Shown piece by piece: positions 10,395-20,617 of a stretch of 64,000 nt of DNA. Under the pieces are notes generated by a model that did no database searches, was not told the DNA's origin, and worked only from the letters and a program-made list of their open reading frames with translations. Made by a program: the position numbers and the translations under genes. Position 1 is the stretch's first letter. The number at the start of each line of letters is the position of its first letter. Source of the DNA: Prorocentrum cordatum (taxonomy: Eukaryota > Sar > Dinophyceae > Prorocentrales > Prorocentraceae); contig CAUYUJ010000669.1 in assembly GCA_963575745.1 (NCBI GenBank), forward strand, positions 381,001 through 445,000, written 5' to 3'.

Positions 10395-10920
10395 CACGAA
10401 GCGCGTGAGAGGTGTGCAAGAATTTGCGTGGGGGGGGGCAAGCGGGCGCCGCCACTGGGGCTTCGGTAGAAGTCCCCATTGGGCAACGTAACGTGTGAGG
10501 GTTGTGCCGAAATGTGTCTGGGGGAGGCATGCGGGCGCGGCCGCTGGGGCCTTCGGTGGAGCTCCTTATGGGGCCACGAAACTCGTGAGGGGTGCGCCGA
10601 ATCTGATGCCGATGTTTGTGACGATGACGGGGGTTATGATGGCGACGGTGGTGGCCGCGATGATGACGATGACGACGATGGTGATGCTGATAAGTGGTGA
10701 TGATGGTGGGGGTAGGGGACGGATAATGATGGAGCCAGTGTTAGAAAATGGTGGTGATGATGATGGATGATAATGATGACGGTGATGGGACAGATGGGTG
10801 ATGATGATGACTGCGATGGGAGGATGGAGGAGGGGGGAGGAGGGAGGAAGGAAGGAGACGCAGGGCGATGTCTCTTCAAAACGAGGACCCAACACCACAT
10901 GAGGGTTAGGAAAAAAACGA
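10395..10920 (-). repeat. Composite dispersed repeat, inverted copy
   Basis: Read on the minus strand this repeats the order seen at 5045-5460: CT-rich head (10840-10870), CAT-type run (10615-10800), then CGTGGCCCC with GGAGCTCCACCGAAG and CCCCAGCGGC (10395-10600, about two units). Beyond the head, 10880-10920 matches the head flank at 48415-48480 (GGTGTTGGGTCC word). Confidence 0.8.
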
Positions 10921-11412
10921 GAAAGACGTCAGTCGGCGTGCCGATGGGCATGCGGAGGGCCGCGTAATATTTTAGTATCGCCAGTAATGGGTACGACTGT
11001 AGTCTAGCATCGGGGGCGGCGATTCTGGTCAGTGGATGGCGCCGATAGAAACTGAATCTCAATGGTGGCTCACGTGGAACGAACATTTTGGAATATCCAA
11101 TGAAATCGGTGCGACAGGGCCCTTCTGGAGCTGTCGCGTTTCATTCGCGCGCCGCCCCATGCCCCCCCCCCCCTACCAGATGAGCACGGGTGTTCCGACG
11201 GTTGCGTGGCATGTCCACGGGGGCCGAACCCAATACTTGCATTTGTATGTGACTGAAGCCCTTGGACCCACTTTACATATCATTGTAATTGCAGGAAGCA
11301 ATACGGCGACGATTACCATTATTGTTTCGCCGCAGTTTGAGTCAGTGGCTAGAAGTTTCAGATCATACTTGTTACTTGTGTTTCTCACAACTTGTGTTTC
11401 TCACGTTCTGGG
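10921..11412. other. 5' flank of the 11413 gene
   Basis: Mostly unique sequence. A C-run lies at 11161-11173, and a perfect tandem pair of CTTGTGTTTCTCAC (period 16 bp) lies at 11375-11405, ending just before the proposed ATG. I see no spliced-leader relic. One frame upstream (11036 onward) stays open into the gene but lacks recognisable motifs. Confidence 0.4.
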
Positions 11413-12399
11413 ATGTCTCAGCCTGAAAATGGCGCCGCTGGTGGTCCGAGCCCAATTTTGCAGCAGAAGGTCAAGGTCAGAGGTCACTGCCTACGACTCC
11501 AACTCGAAGTCGACGGGCTTCCAGAACAACTCGGGGGAGTACTACGTTTTCGTGTGCCAGCTGAGATCGAGCTTACTACGAGGGAAGTTGGCGGCGACAG
11601 CAAGTCGAAGAAAAAGGCGTCTCTGGAGGCCGCCAGTTCGGGGGGCCGCGGCGACAGTTCTGGGGCCGATGCAGGGCCGCCAGCAGCAAAAAAGCAGAAG
11701 AGCGAGGCTGCCGATAGCGACAGTGAGGTGGAGTTGATTTCGGAGAAGCAGGCCCGCAATGAGAAACAGCTGCTCGAGAAGAAGACTGGCGTCCACCCAC
11801 AGGCGACGGCGTCCTCCCAGCCGCAGCCCACGCTTCCATTTGATCAGCGGGATGAGGCGGCGGGCGCTCACCCTCTCCCACAACAGCCGTCTCTGACGGA
11901 CGTGCAGACAGCTAACGCCGACGCTTGGAGCGCCGCCATTCGAGGCTGGACTGCCGACGCTGCTCCTATATTGCCTGATGATGCCACCCAGCGCGATACC
12001 CTGGCTGCTTTAGCGGAGCCGACCCTCGTGGAAGAGTCACAATCGTACGAGCCTGGGGACGGCGGCAACAACAACGAGAACATGCCACCTCCAGCAGTTC
12101 CTCCACTCGCCAATCGTGTATCAGAAGCGCCGCGTCCACGGCCAAGGTTCGCGGCAGGAGTGTTGAGCGAGCAGGGGCAGCGCGACGGCGGCGGCCGCCC
12201 CAGGGTGTTCAGGGCCTCCCCGTTCGGCCCCGTGCCCAGCCAGACCTTGGACGAGGAGCTGGAGGCGATGCTCGCGACCGACTCCGCCCACGCGGAGACG
12301 CAGATGGGGACCTTCGCGCAGCAGGTTGATGAGTACCTTCCGACGGATACTCCGCCATCCACGCTCACGGCTGACGAGACGCAGACGCAGCTGCGCTAA
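11413..12399 (+). CDS. Uncharacterised disordered, lysine-patched acidic protein
   Basis: A single open frame of about 328 residues starts at the ATG of CTGGGATGTCTCAG and stops at TAA 12397-12399. Residues 1-60 are mixed. Residues about 62-100 hold two basic patches resembling nuclear localisation signals (DSKSKKK and AAKKQK), separated by Ser/Gly/Asp. A charged helix-like stretch follows (VELISEKQARNEKQLLEKK), then a long Pro/Gln/Glu/Thr-rich region predicted to be disordered, with short aromatic-poor acidic segments at the C-terminus. I recognise no domain. The lack of introns is compatible with retroposition, which is common in dinoflagellates. Between about 11475 and 11620 a second frame reads GFQNNSGEYYVFVCQL, which looks as protein-like as the main frame, so a frameshift in the 5' third is possible. 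Confidence 0.5.
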   Translation: MSQPENGAAGGPSPILQQKVKVRGHCLRLQLEVDGLPEQLGGVLRFRVPAEIELTTREVGGDSKSKKKASLEAASSGGRGDSSGADAGPPAAKKQKSEAADSDSEVELISEKQARNEKQLLEKKTGVHPQATASSQPQPTLPFDQRDEAAGAHPLPQQPSLTDVQTANADAWSAAIRGWTADAAPILPDDATQRDTLAALAEPTLVEESQSYEPGDGGNNNENMPPPAVPPLANRVSEAPRPRPRFAAGVLSEQGQRDGGGRPRVFRASPFGPVPSQTLDEELEAMLATDSAHAETQMGTFAQQVDEYLPTDTPPSTLTADETQTQLR

Positions 12400-12849
12400 T
12401 ATATTGCATCTGCCAGGCTCGCTCGGCAATGACTGAGGGGGGAAGGCATTCAGGATTCATAGGGGAAGGGAAGGATGGTTGAGTAGGGATGTGGGGTCGG
12501 AGTGAGGAGGAGGGAGGAAGCACGAGGAGTAATATTTCGAAGTTGCGCGATGCGCAGCTTGGTGCATCGAGAGGTGCCGCTGGGCACGCCTCCACTCGTT
12601 TGTCTTTCAGTCTTTCAGACTCTCAGGCTGACGAGAGCCGCAATAATGTAAAACAAGAAAGGGTGCTGAGTCTCCGACACCGTATATTGCAAGCAATTGT
12701 TATTTGGAGTCCACGCTGGTAAGATTGGTGACGGCGACGACGACGACGATGACGATGACGACAGCAAGGACGACGATGACACGGACGACGAAGACGTGGT
12801 GTAATATATGTGGTGCTTGCTGCAAGCCGTGGCCAGCAATCTACTCGTG
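12400..12849. other. 3' flank with GAC microsatellite
   Basis: No gene seen. A GA-rich stretch spans 12430-12530 and an imperfect GACGAC/GATGAC run lies at 12725-12800, just before the 14-bp satellite. The same neighbour pair is seen at 4672-5040. Confidence 0.5.
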
Positions 12850-13090
12850 CAACTTATGATGTGTTGCAATCTATGTGGTGCAGCCTATGCGGTGGAATCG
12901 ATTGGCCATGCCGCCTAGGTGTGTCCTCTCGGCAGAAACTTCTTGGTGGAGCCCTCTTGGTCTGGCAATCTAGGGGGAACTCGGGCAAACCATCTAAGAT
13001 GGACCCGTGTATGTGGTGCAATCTATGTGGTGCAATCTATGGTGCGAGCCGTCTTTGGGGGTGCGTCTATGTTGTGCAATGTTGGGTGCG
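12850..13090 (-). repeat. 14-bp satellite (TGCAATCTATGTGG), inverted relative to 4743-5040
   Basis: TGCAATCTATGTGG occurs exactly at several positions (near 12863, 13005 and 13018-13040) with degenerate copies between. It is the reverse complement of CCACATAGATTGCA seen near 4780. Confidence 0.75.
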
Positions 13091-13124
13091 TTCATTGCCA
13101 TTTTGGCGGGCACACTGATTCGTG

Positions 13125-13445
13125 TACACTCCGATTGTGCTTGTCTCACTATCAGATATAGGCCTCACGGCGAGATTGTCAGAGCGGAGTGACAGGTGAA
13201 TGTAATATCAGATTTGCTCAGTATGAAGCTGTCTCAATGTCAGGTTGGGATTGTCTCACTATCATATCGGGATTGTCTGACTGCCTCACTGACATATACA
13301 GGCACATCGAAACGACATGTGAATCTGCCATTGTGGGATTGTCTCACTATCGGGTTGGGATCGTCTCGCTGCCAGATTGCATTCACATCGGAGCGACGGA
13401 TTGCCTCTACATATCGGTGGGCTTGTCTTGCTATCAGATATAGGC
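13125..13445 (+). repeat. Degenerate GATTGTCTCACTATCAGAT repeat
   Basis: The word TTGTCTCACTATC, or a near relative, occurs at about 13140, 13250, 13340 and 13430, with GGATTGTCTGACTGCC variants between. The repeat is ragged, with units of about 20-25 bp, and ends at CTATCAGATATAGGCTC. Confidence 0.65.
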
Positions 13446-14304
13446 TCAACCGCCTGCAACCGCGGCGGGCTCGCCAAATTCCGTCCTCGTCGCCAGGTAC
13501 CCCCGCTGGACTGCCCAAACTCTGAGCCCTCGAGAGCCACTCCTAAACTTAAAAAGCTCCGAGCGTTAGACAGTCCTTTCAAATGCAATGTTCGGTCGGG
13601 TGTTCACTTGGCGGGGTGTTAGGCCTGCTGTCCGCACCGAGCTCCAGGCCAGGCAGGAACCTTGGGCATGTGGCCTCCAGGACTTCTGATACTCCAGTGG
13701 GCGCGCGGGTGGGGGTCCAGAGCAGGGAGGGCCGCTGTGGCCCGACAAGTTTGTGGATTTGAGAACGAAGGGGTTACTTGGCTTTCAGGGGCCCCTCATT
13801 TTGGATGCCCTCTCAAGATCTTCGGCCATCGTGTAGGCCAGGTAGAGCTCTCTTGGCTCCCCTCAAATCCATGCCATGCCATCGTGGACGCTCCCACGCC
13901 CCGCGATCCCCCTCGATACCTAGTGGGCGGTGGCGGTGGCCTGGGAACTCCCTTCCCCGAAGGGTAGGAATGGAATGTGTATGGACTCAGGAGGTCCTGA
14001 AGCAACCAGGCCTGCGAATGCAGGCCGCATTGCACGCGTTGCATTGTGCGCGCTTGCGTTGCTGTATCGGAGGTTTGGTTTGGCCTCTCCTTGGACTGTT
14101 CTACTGATCGGTCTGCCCCGTGCTCTTCCAATGAGGGGTGTGTAGGTGACCATGCCACCCTCTGTGGCCAGTTCATTGCTCTACACCTTACTCTATAATA
14201 GGGGCCCAAGCCCAAGCCTCGGGGCGACTTTGAACTTTGATGTTCGGACACTCTGACAGCACCCCTGTGCCAACACTGGGGGCGACCGTGGCGCCGCGGC
14301 AGCC
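13446..14304. other. 5' flank of the large spliced gene
   Basis: Unique-looking sequence without a convincing gene. Cytosine-rich words lie at 13890-13920, and TGCATTGCACGCGTTGCATTG, reminiscent of the 14-bp satellite, lies at 14025-14045. The promoter is not identifiable; dinoflagellate promoters usually lack a TATA box. Confidence 0.4.
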
Positions 14305-17300
14305 ATGCCTCCCGGTGTGCCTGGCAGCTCGGTGCCCAAGGGCTGCGGCAAGGGCGCCAAGGGCAAGGGCAATGGGAAGGACAAGTCTGGCCACAAGGAT
14401 GACAACGCCGACCTCCACAGCAACATGGGCGGCAGCGCGATGAACGTCAAGACCGAGGGGCCACCATCTGCCAAGGCGCCTCGTCGACCAGGTGCTGCGG
14501 GAGCAGCGTCTGCATCCACGGCGTCTCCCGCGGGGAAGACCGCCCCCAACAGGGCCGCCGAGCCCCGCCCCTACTTGACGAACAGCGGCGTGGACGCCTA
14601 CATGGATGAGCTGACCGAGGCGCCCTCGAAGTGCGGCCGCAATGATTGCCCCAACACTCTTGCCAAGGCTGGTGACAACGAGGAGTTCCGCTGCAAGGAG
14701 TGGGGTAACTACAGCTTCGAGTGGAAGAAGGTTGGGAAAGAATGGAGGGAGGTCGTCTGGGAACGAACTCGCTGGCACGTTTTCGGTGCATCTGTTTCCG
14801 ACGGGTCCTGGGTTCCCAAAGCGGAGGGCCCTGACTGACCGCCATTCGGGTTTGTGTTTTTTTATATGGATGTGTTCGGTGCTTCGCTCTATCAAGGTTT
14901 ATGGGGCGTTAGTTTTGAGGGTTCAGGATCACGGATGTCGAGTTTGAAAGTTTCCGAGTGTGGAGCTTTGGGAGCTGGCAAGGAACGTTAGGGCCGTGCT
15001 TTTCCAACCCTCATCCCCTCGCCGTCGCAGGTCTACTTCCCTGCGGGACCCGCGTGCTGGCTCTGCGGGCCAGTGTGCAACACCTTCGCTTTCGTCGGAA
15101 CCCCCGCAGCGGTCATCGACAAGTGCAATGAGGACCCGAGCTTTGCGGAGGTGTTTGTCGCCGCCGTGCGGTCTAGCCAGCACCGCGCCTTCTTCTACTC
15201 CAGCGACGTGTACCGCAACCAGTCGCACTTCACCAGGGTTTCGAAGCGCAAGCGTGGACTCACTGCCGCAGAGTTCGAGGACCTTGGGCTTCAACCTGTG
15301 AGCAATTCTTGACGCTTCGCGTATCCCCGCCAGCCCATCCAGGAACGACGCCTAGGCGCTTTGAGGTGATCAGGAAGTGCGTTCTTCCACAGGAAGAACG
15401 CTTTGGGCATCTGGAGTCCAATCCCTTTGAGGCCTAAAGGCATCGGACTTAAGATGCCCAAAGCGTTCTTCCTTCTTCCACTGGAAGAACGCTTTGGGTA
15501 TATTAAGTCCGAGCGCTTTGGGCATCGTAAGTCCGATGCCCAAGAGGCTCCAAAGAGGCCCCAAGAGGGCTCCAAGACGGCCCCAAGAGGGCGCGATTTT
15601 CTACTACCAGACGACCCCCCGCTGGTTGTAGAACATGTTGCCCTCTTGGAGCTCTCTTGTGGCCCTCTTGGGGCCTTCTCGGTGCCCTCTTGGAGCCCTC
15701 TCGGGCCCGCAAGAGTTTCCAAAGTTCTCAGATGGCCCCAAGACGGCCCCAAGAGGGCTCCAAGACGGCCCCGAGAGGGCCCGATTTTCTACTACCAGAC
15801 GGCCCCCCGCTGGTAGTATAATATGTTGCCCTCTTGGGGCCCTCCTGAGGCTCTCTTGGGGCCCTCTTGGGGCCTTCTTGGAGCCCTCTTGGGCCCCCAA
15901 GATGCCCCGAGAGGGCCCCAAGAGTGCCCCGAGAGGGCTCCAAGACGGCCCCGAGAGGGCCCGATTTTCTACTACCAGACGCCCCCCCCACTGGTAGTAG
16001 AACATGTTGCCCTCTTGGGGCCCCTCTGGGGCCCTGTGTGGGCGCTCCTGGAGGCCTCTTGGGCCCCCAAGAGGCTCCAAGAGGGCCCCAAGAGGGCCCA
16101 GGAGGGCTCCAAGACGGCCCCAAGAGTGTCCGATTTTCTACTACCAGAGGCCCCCCCGCTGGTAGTAGAAAATGTTGCCCTCTTAGAGCCTTCTTGGGGC
16201 CCTCCCGTGGGTTCCCCAAAAAGCTTTCGGGGACATCCGAAGGGGTGGAGGGGGGAGGTGGAGGGGGTGGAAGGGGGGTGGAGGGGGAGGTGGAGGGGTG
16301 GTGGAAGGGGGAGGTGGACCGGGAGGTGGAGGGGGAGGTGAGGAAGGTGGTGGAGGGGGGGTGGATGTGGGGGGGAGGGTCTGGTGGAGGGTGAATCAGG
16401 GATCATACCCCAGGGGGGGAGCAGGGAGAGGGGGTTCTGGAAGAGGAAATGCCCTGGACCACTTACGCCCAGAGGGCTGGTGGGATTTTGCCATTGTTCT
16501 TCAGTTTTGTTAAACAAATCACCCTGGGGCTGGCCGTTTTTGACAGTTGCGGCTTGGGCCGACGCATAGGCTCTCTCAAGGGTGGGGCGTAAATCAAGAA
16601 TGCTCTGGAGAGGCGGCTGGTCGGCGGACGGGGGTCTCGGGAGGGGGGAATCGGACATCGAGGTGGACGGAGGTGGAGATGGAGGGGGAGGATGACGATA
16701 GTGCAGACACGGTGGTTACGCGAGGGGTAGGGAGAGTGCGCCCCCGCGTGCGATTCCCGTTGCCGCCCCAGGAACACTTTAAGCAGAGCCACGAGGTTGA
16801 GGGCTTCAAGCTCTCGCTTGTCGACAACCCTGACGACCCGACCAGCAAGATGCAAGTGGTGCTGGTCAACGAAACTGGTCGGCTGGGCGACGTGGGCGTC
16901 CTCGTCGAGTACGGCGTCTCGCGCAGCACGTCCGAGGACGAGTGCAGGCTGATAGCGGGGGACCAGCTGGTGGCGTCCCAAGGCAAGGACTGCTTCGCCG
17001 AGATGGTTCGTCCGAGTGGCCAGGAGGACGCCCAGTACAAGCGATGCCGCCTTCAGAACATCAGCTACGACAACTGCCTCCCGAAGGCCACTGCGACCCC
17101 CAATGGCGACGACCAGACGAAGGCCGACGAAGAAGGTCTGGCAGATGCTGGCGACGACTTGGATCAAGTGTCTCCCGAGCAGGAGCCGCCTGCGAAGTTC
17201 GGCTATTGGACCAAACTTACCAAGGGGAGGTGGGGCTTCGTCGCTACCGTGGTCGAGTGCAGGGACTACGAAGATGACAAGAACGATGACGACGACGATG

Positions 17301-20300
17301 CCGCCACCGTTATCGGGGGGGCGCCGTCCAACGCCCCGCTCAAGCTCGGGGAGAACTTCGAGAGCGTGCTGAACGATAAGATCAAGGCCATCAACCTCAC
17401 CACCATCGCGAGTGGACTGAACAGCCTCGGGCACAAGAGGGCGCGGCTGAAAGGCAGGAGGGACCAGTTCAGCCTATCCACAAACCAAACTGAGCTCGAC
17501 GCTGCGGGGCTCATCACGAAGCGCCTCGACTTGGCGGCCTACGCCGAGGATTTGGCGAAGCCAGAACTGCTGCACACGTTGCCCAAGGATGCGTTCGAGT
17601 CCAAGATGACTGCTCTAGTCTCGACGGGCATGGTATTACCGGTATCGCTGGCAGTGGAGATAAGCAACAGAGCTGCATCGGCATTGGGGTTGGAGTTAAC
17701 CAGCGGCGGCTCCGATGATTACGCAACTTTCTTCAAGATCGCATTGCCTTCGAGGGTTCCGCCTGCTGATGGCGAGGATCCGCTGGCGTCTCCCGAGGGC
17801 GAAGCTGGCTTTGATTGGCGGGATCCTTGTGGCTTCCAAATCCCTGGCGACGCAGCGTCGAAGGTGGTACGGTTCGAAAGCGCTACATTCTCCTACTTGT
17901 TTTGTCCGCTGCTGAGAAGCTGGTCCACGACGCGATCCACGGAGCAGTGCATTCAGCTGTGCCAGCAGGTGGACCAGATCTTGATCAACTCCGTGGCGGA
18001 AGACGCGGATGAGGAGATCCAGTTGAGCGTGAACTCCGCGGTGGAGTGTCTGCGGGCAGCCCAGTGCGTCATGGACCCCGACCCGTTGAACTTCAGGTTC
18101 GCCAGCGACTTCGACGCGGTGACGGCCGCGGAGCCGATCAGCGAGTCTCAGTGGAAGGGCCTCAGGTACCTCTTCAACGAGCGGATGTGCGAGACGACCA
18201 CGTTCGCGAGCAACGTCACGTCCATCAAGAGGACCAAGGTGAGAGGGGCGATGGGTTGGATGGAGACGTCGAGGGGTGGGTTTATTCCAGACTTGGAGGG
18301 GGGCCCAAGTCTGACGGCTGGGCGGGGTGGGCGGCTCGTAGGATGGTGGTTAGGGAGGGTAGGGCGAGAAAACATGAGGGGGTGAGCGGAGGAGGAGGAG
18401 GAGGAGGCTATGGTTGGGCGCAGGAAGGCGGTGGTGAATGATCAGGAAACGAGGGGGAAGGCGGATGAGGGTCGTCTTTGGGTGGTATGGGCGAAGGGCA
18501 TGAGGAGGGCGGGTCAGCCCCCCAGGTGACCCACCCGCTCAGCGTGGACAAGATCCTCGCGGCCACGAAGGTCCTCACTGGGTACACCGACGCGGTTGCA
18601 GTCATGCCGCAGCTGGAGGACGTGGTGAGGACCATGGCAACTCTGAGGAAGAGCTCGCGCGAGGGTGCTACTAAGGAGCTCGAGACGAAGATGTTGGCCT
18701 ACCTGGAAGCGTTGGCGGCCAAAGTCTCTGGGCTCGAACCGACCCACTCTTGCCCCAATCGTCCACTGTTATGTGAATGGTCTCCGTCCTGGGGAGCACT
18801 TAGAGCCATGCCAGACATCGATGAGACGTGTTCCAAGATGCCCAACAGAATTGTGAGGATGTCCAGCTGATTGTCCCGATTTGTTGCCCCCCTATGGTTG
18901 TCCCGAGGGCTGTCCTGATAGTTGTCACGACAGATGAGCAGTAAGGCGACATAGATATTGATAGTGAGATCGGTGCACCGACATTGAGATCGATCAATCG
19001 GTGCCGCTAGGTAGGTAATCTACGGATTTGATAATGAGATCGATCGATTGATATATCTATAGGTCGACCGCTAGATATATAAATGGTGGCCCCGATGGTT
19101 TTCCTGGTGGCTGCCCCGAAGATTGCCCCGATAGTTGGCCTGATGTTTACGATGGTTGCCCATATCATTGCCCCGACGGTGGTCCCGATGATTGCCCTGG
19201 AGGTGTCCCCAGTCGTGTCCCCAATGATTGTCGTGTTGGGAGTCCCGATGGTTGTCCCGATAGATACATGGATCGGGGAACCGATAAGTAGATTGATAGT
19301 CAGATCGATGTATAGATCGTGATGCCGAGGGGGGCGATGTGATACCTGGTGACGGGTGCTTGCGTTTTCAAGGTGCAACGTATCGCGGCCGCTTGGAAGT
19401 CCAACGCCACGGAGTCTGCGGCGATTGGCAGCACGATCGAGGAGTTGAAAAATACGCAACGCTTTTTGACGATCGCGCAGGACAGCGGCTGCTTCAGGAT
19501 CAGTGCCAAGGTCACCGCGGCCAAGGAGGCTTGCTTGGAGATCGGGCGCCTCATGAGCATCGAGGTGTCAAAGGAAGGGTTTGGCAACACCATCAGCGCG
19601 ATCCAGCCAGCCGACTTGATGGTTACCGACGCCAGGGAGAGTTTCATCGTCAAGGTTAACGAGATCTTGCGCGTGGCCGATCTGGAGAACCCCTTCCCAG
19701 TCCCCGTCAGAACAGCCACCGTCGATCTCTTGAAGGGCGTGTTCGAACAGATGGTCGGGAATCTTGATCACCTCAACAGCGACACGGTCGGGCTCGTCGG
19801 GCACGTGATCCAGATATTGCACCCGAGCTCTCCCGAGAGGCGTGATTGGAACGCTGCGCACCGATTGCTGGGCACCGTCGCCGACGCCAGGACCGACTTT
19901 CGCAAGTATGTAGCGTCTGGACAGGACTCCGCAGCCAGGGCTAGCATGGACTCCGACGGCTCGGCGTTGAAGGGCCTCTACAGCGCCCGCAAGGCGATCG
20001 AGGCGCAGTTCAGGCAGCTCGCCGCCTCTTTCAGGCAGGACGCTTTGATAAGGGAGCTTCAGGACAGCATCGAGCGGACTATCGTGGCTGATGCAGCGAG
20101 TCGCTACGAAGCATGCAAGGTCGCCGCCACGGCGCTGTGGACCACGCCCATCGACGACCGCGACGAGAACAAGAGGACCCTCGACCAGTCGTACGCTGGC
20201 ACCTTCGACGGCTCGGGCTGGCATGAAACGCTGGTCGGCGAGAGCAGCTTCCAGGCGGTCTACAAGCACGCGGCGAAGACGCTCCTCACGCTCAATCCCA

Positions 20301-20617
20301 CTTCGTTCAAGACGCGGGCAACGGAAGCACAGAAGGCTTTCGAACAGGCCAGAGAGCAGCGCGAAGCCTTCGACACGCAGGCTGATGTCCAGTGGGAGGC
20401 CTCGCTGGAGACCAAGATCAAGAAAGCATTCACTACCAGTAAGGAGGCGACCATCCTCGGAGTTATGGCGACGGTCAAAGATAAGAATCAGCTCCAGAGG
20501 AAATGCCGTGCAGAGAGGAACTCGGGCAACGCGCGCAAGCCGAACAGTTACGAGAACGCCCACCCGTGGATCAAGAAGCACGTCGAGGACGCGATCAACC
20601 TGGTCCCCTTGCAGTAG
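14305..20617 (+). CDS. Large five-exon gene, about 1,200-residue protein with N-terminal cysteine cluster
   Basis: The exons, all in phase 0, are 14305-14730, 15031-15297, 16772-18238, 18526-18723 and 19373-20617 (TAG). Every intron starts with GT and every acceptor is AG followed by G. The first and fourth donors (GTTGGG, GTCTCT) are weak, and an alternative first donor at 14752 also keeps phase. Residues 1-100 are Gly/Lys/Ala-rich and disordered, for example KGCGKGAKGKGNGKDK. A cysteine cluster follows, C110-x4-C115, C130, C151-x2-C154-x3-C158, split by intron 1 and compatible with zinc binding. Exon 3 gives about 489 mixed alpha/beta-like residues with an acidic run (DDKNDDDDD). Exon 5 is strongly helical and charged. 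I recognise no enzyme motif, and no function is proposed. The long minus-strand frames opposite exons 3 and 5 are shadows. Confidence 0.65.
15392..15500. repeat. Perfect 21-bp inverted repeat inside intron 2 of the large gene
   Basis: The arm 15392-15412 (core GAACGCTTTGGGCAT) pairs perfectly with 15452-15472 over 21 bp with a 39-nt spacer. A third copy of the same arm (15483-15500) can also pair with the second. TAAGTCCGA words flank the arms. Confidence 0.85.
15590..16200 (+). repeat. Hairpin-bearing tandem repeat, four units of about 170-190 bp
   Basis: Each unit contains TTCTACTACCAG, a run of C residues, then CTGGTAGTAGAA (its reverse complement), followed by ATGTTGCCCTCTTGGGGCC-type sequence. 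The first arm begins at 15599, 15787, 15967 and 16136. The rest of each unit is made of AAGAGGGC/GGGCCCTCTTGG words that are themselves partly inverted. All copies lie in intron 2 of the large gene. Confidence 0.85.
16225..16390 (+). repeat. G-rich GGAGGTGGAGGGGG tract in intron 2
   Basis: Almost C-free, with many runs of three or more G separated by short loops, so G-quadruplex formation on the coding strand (and in pre-mRNA) is plausible. Confidence 0.7.
18880..19320 (+). repeat. 12-bp satellite (GATNGTTGCCCC) in intron 4 of the large gene
   Basis: Variants of GATGGTTGTCCC and GATTGCCCC follow one another at 12-bp spacing in 18870-18950 and 19085-19265. Between and after them lie GATCGATC/GATAGAT-like stretches (18955-19080 and 19260-19320). 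The block ends before the exon 5 acceptor at 19372. Confidence 0.75.

Noticed and set aside
13085-13105. Spliced-leader relic (GCCATTTTGGC)
   Set aside because: Eleven bases match the dinoflagellate spliced leader core, but the flanking bases do not, and it is not at the start of a gene.
16463-17434. 323-codon minus-strand frame
   Set aside because: Shadow of exon 3 of the large gene, which has consistent splice sites and phase on the plus strand.
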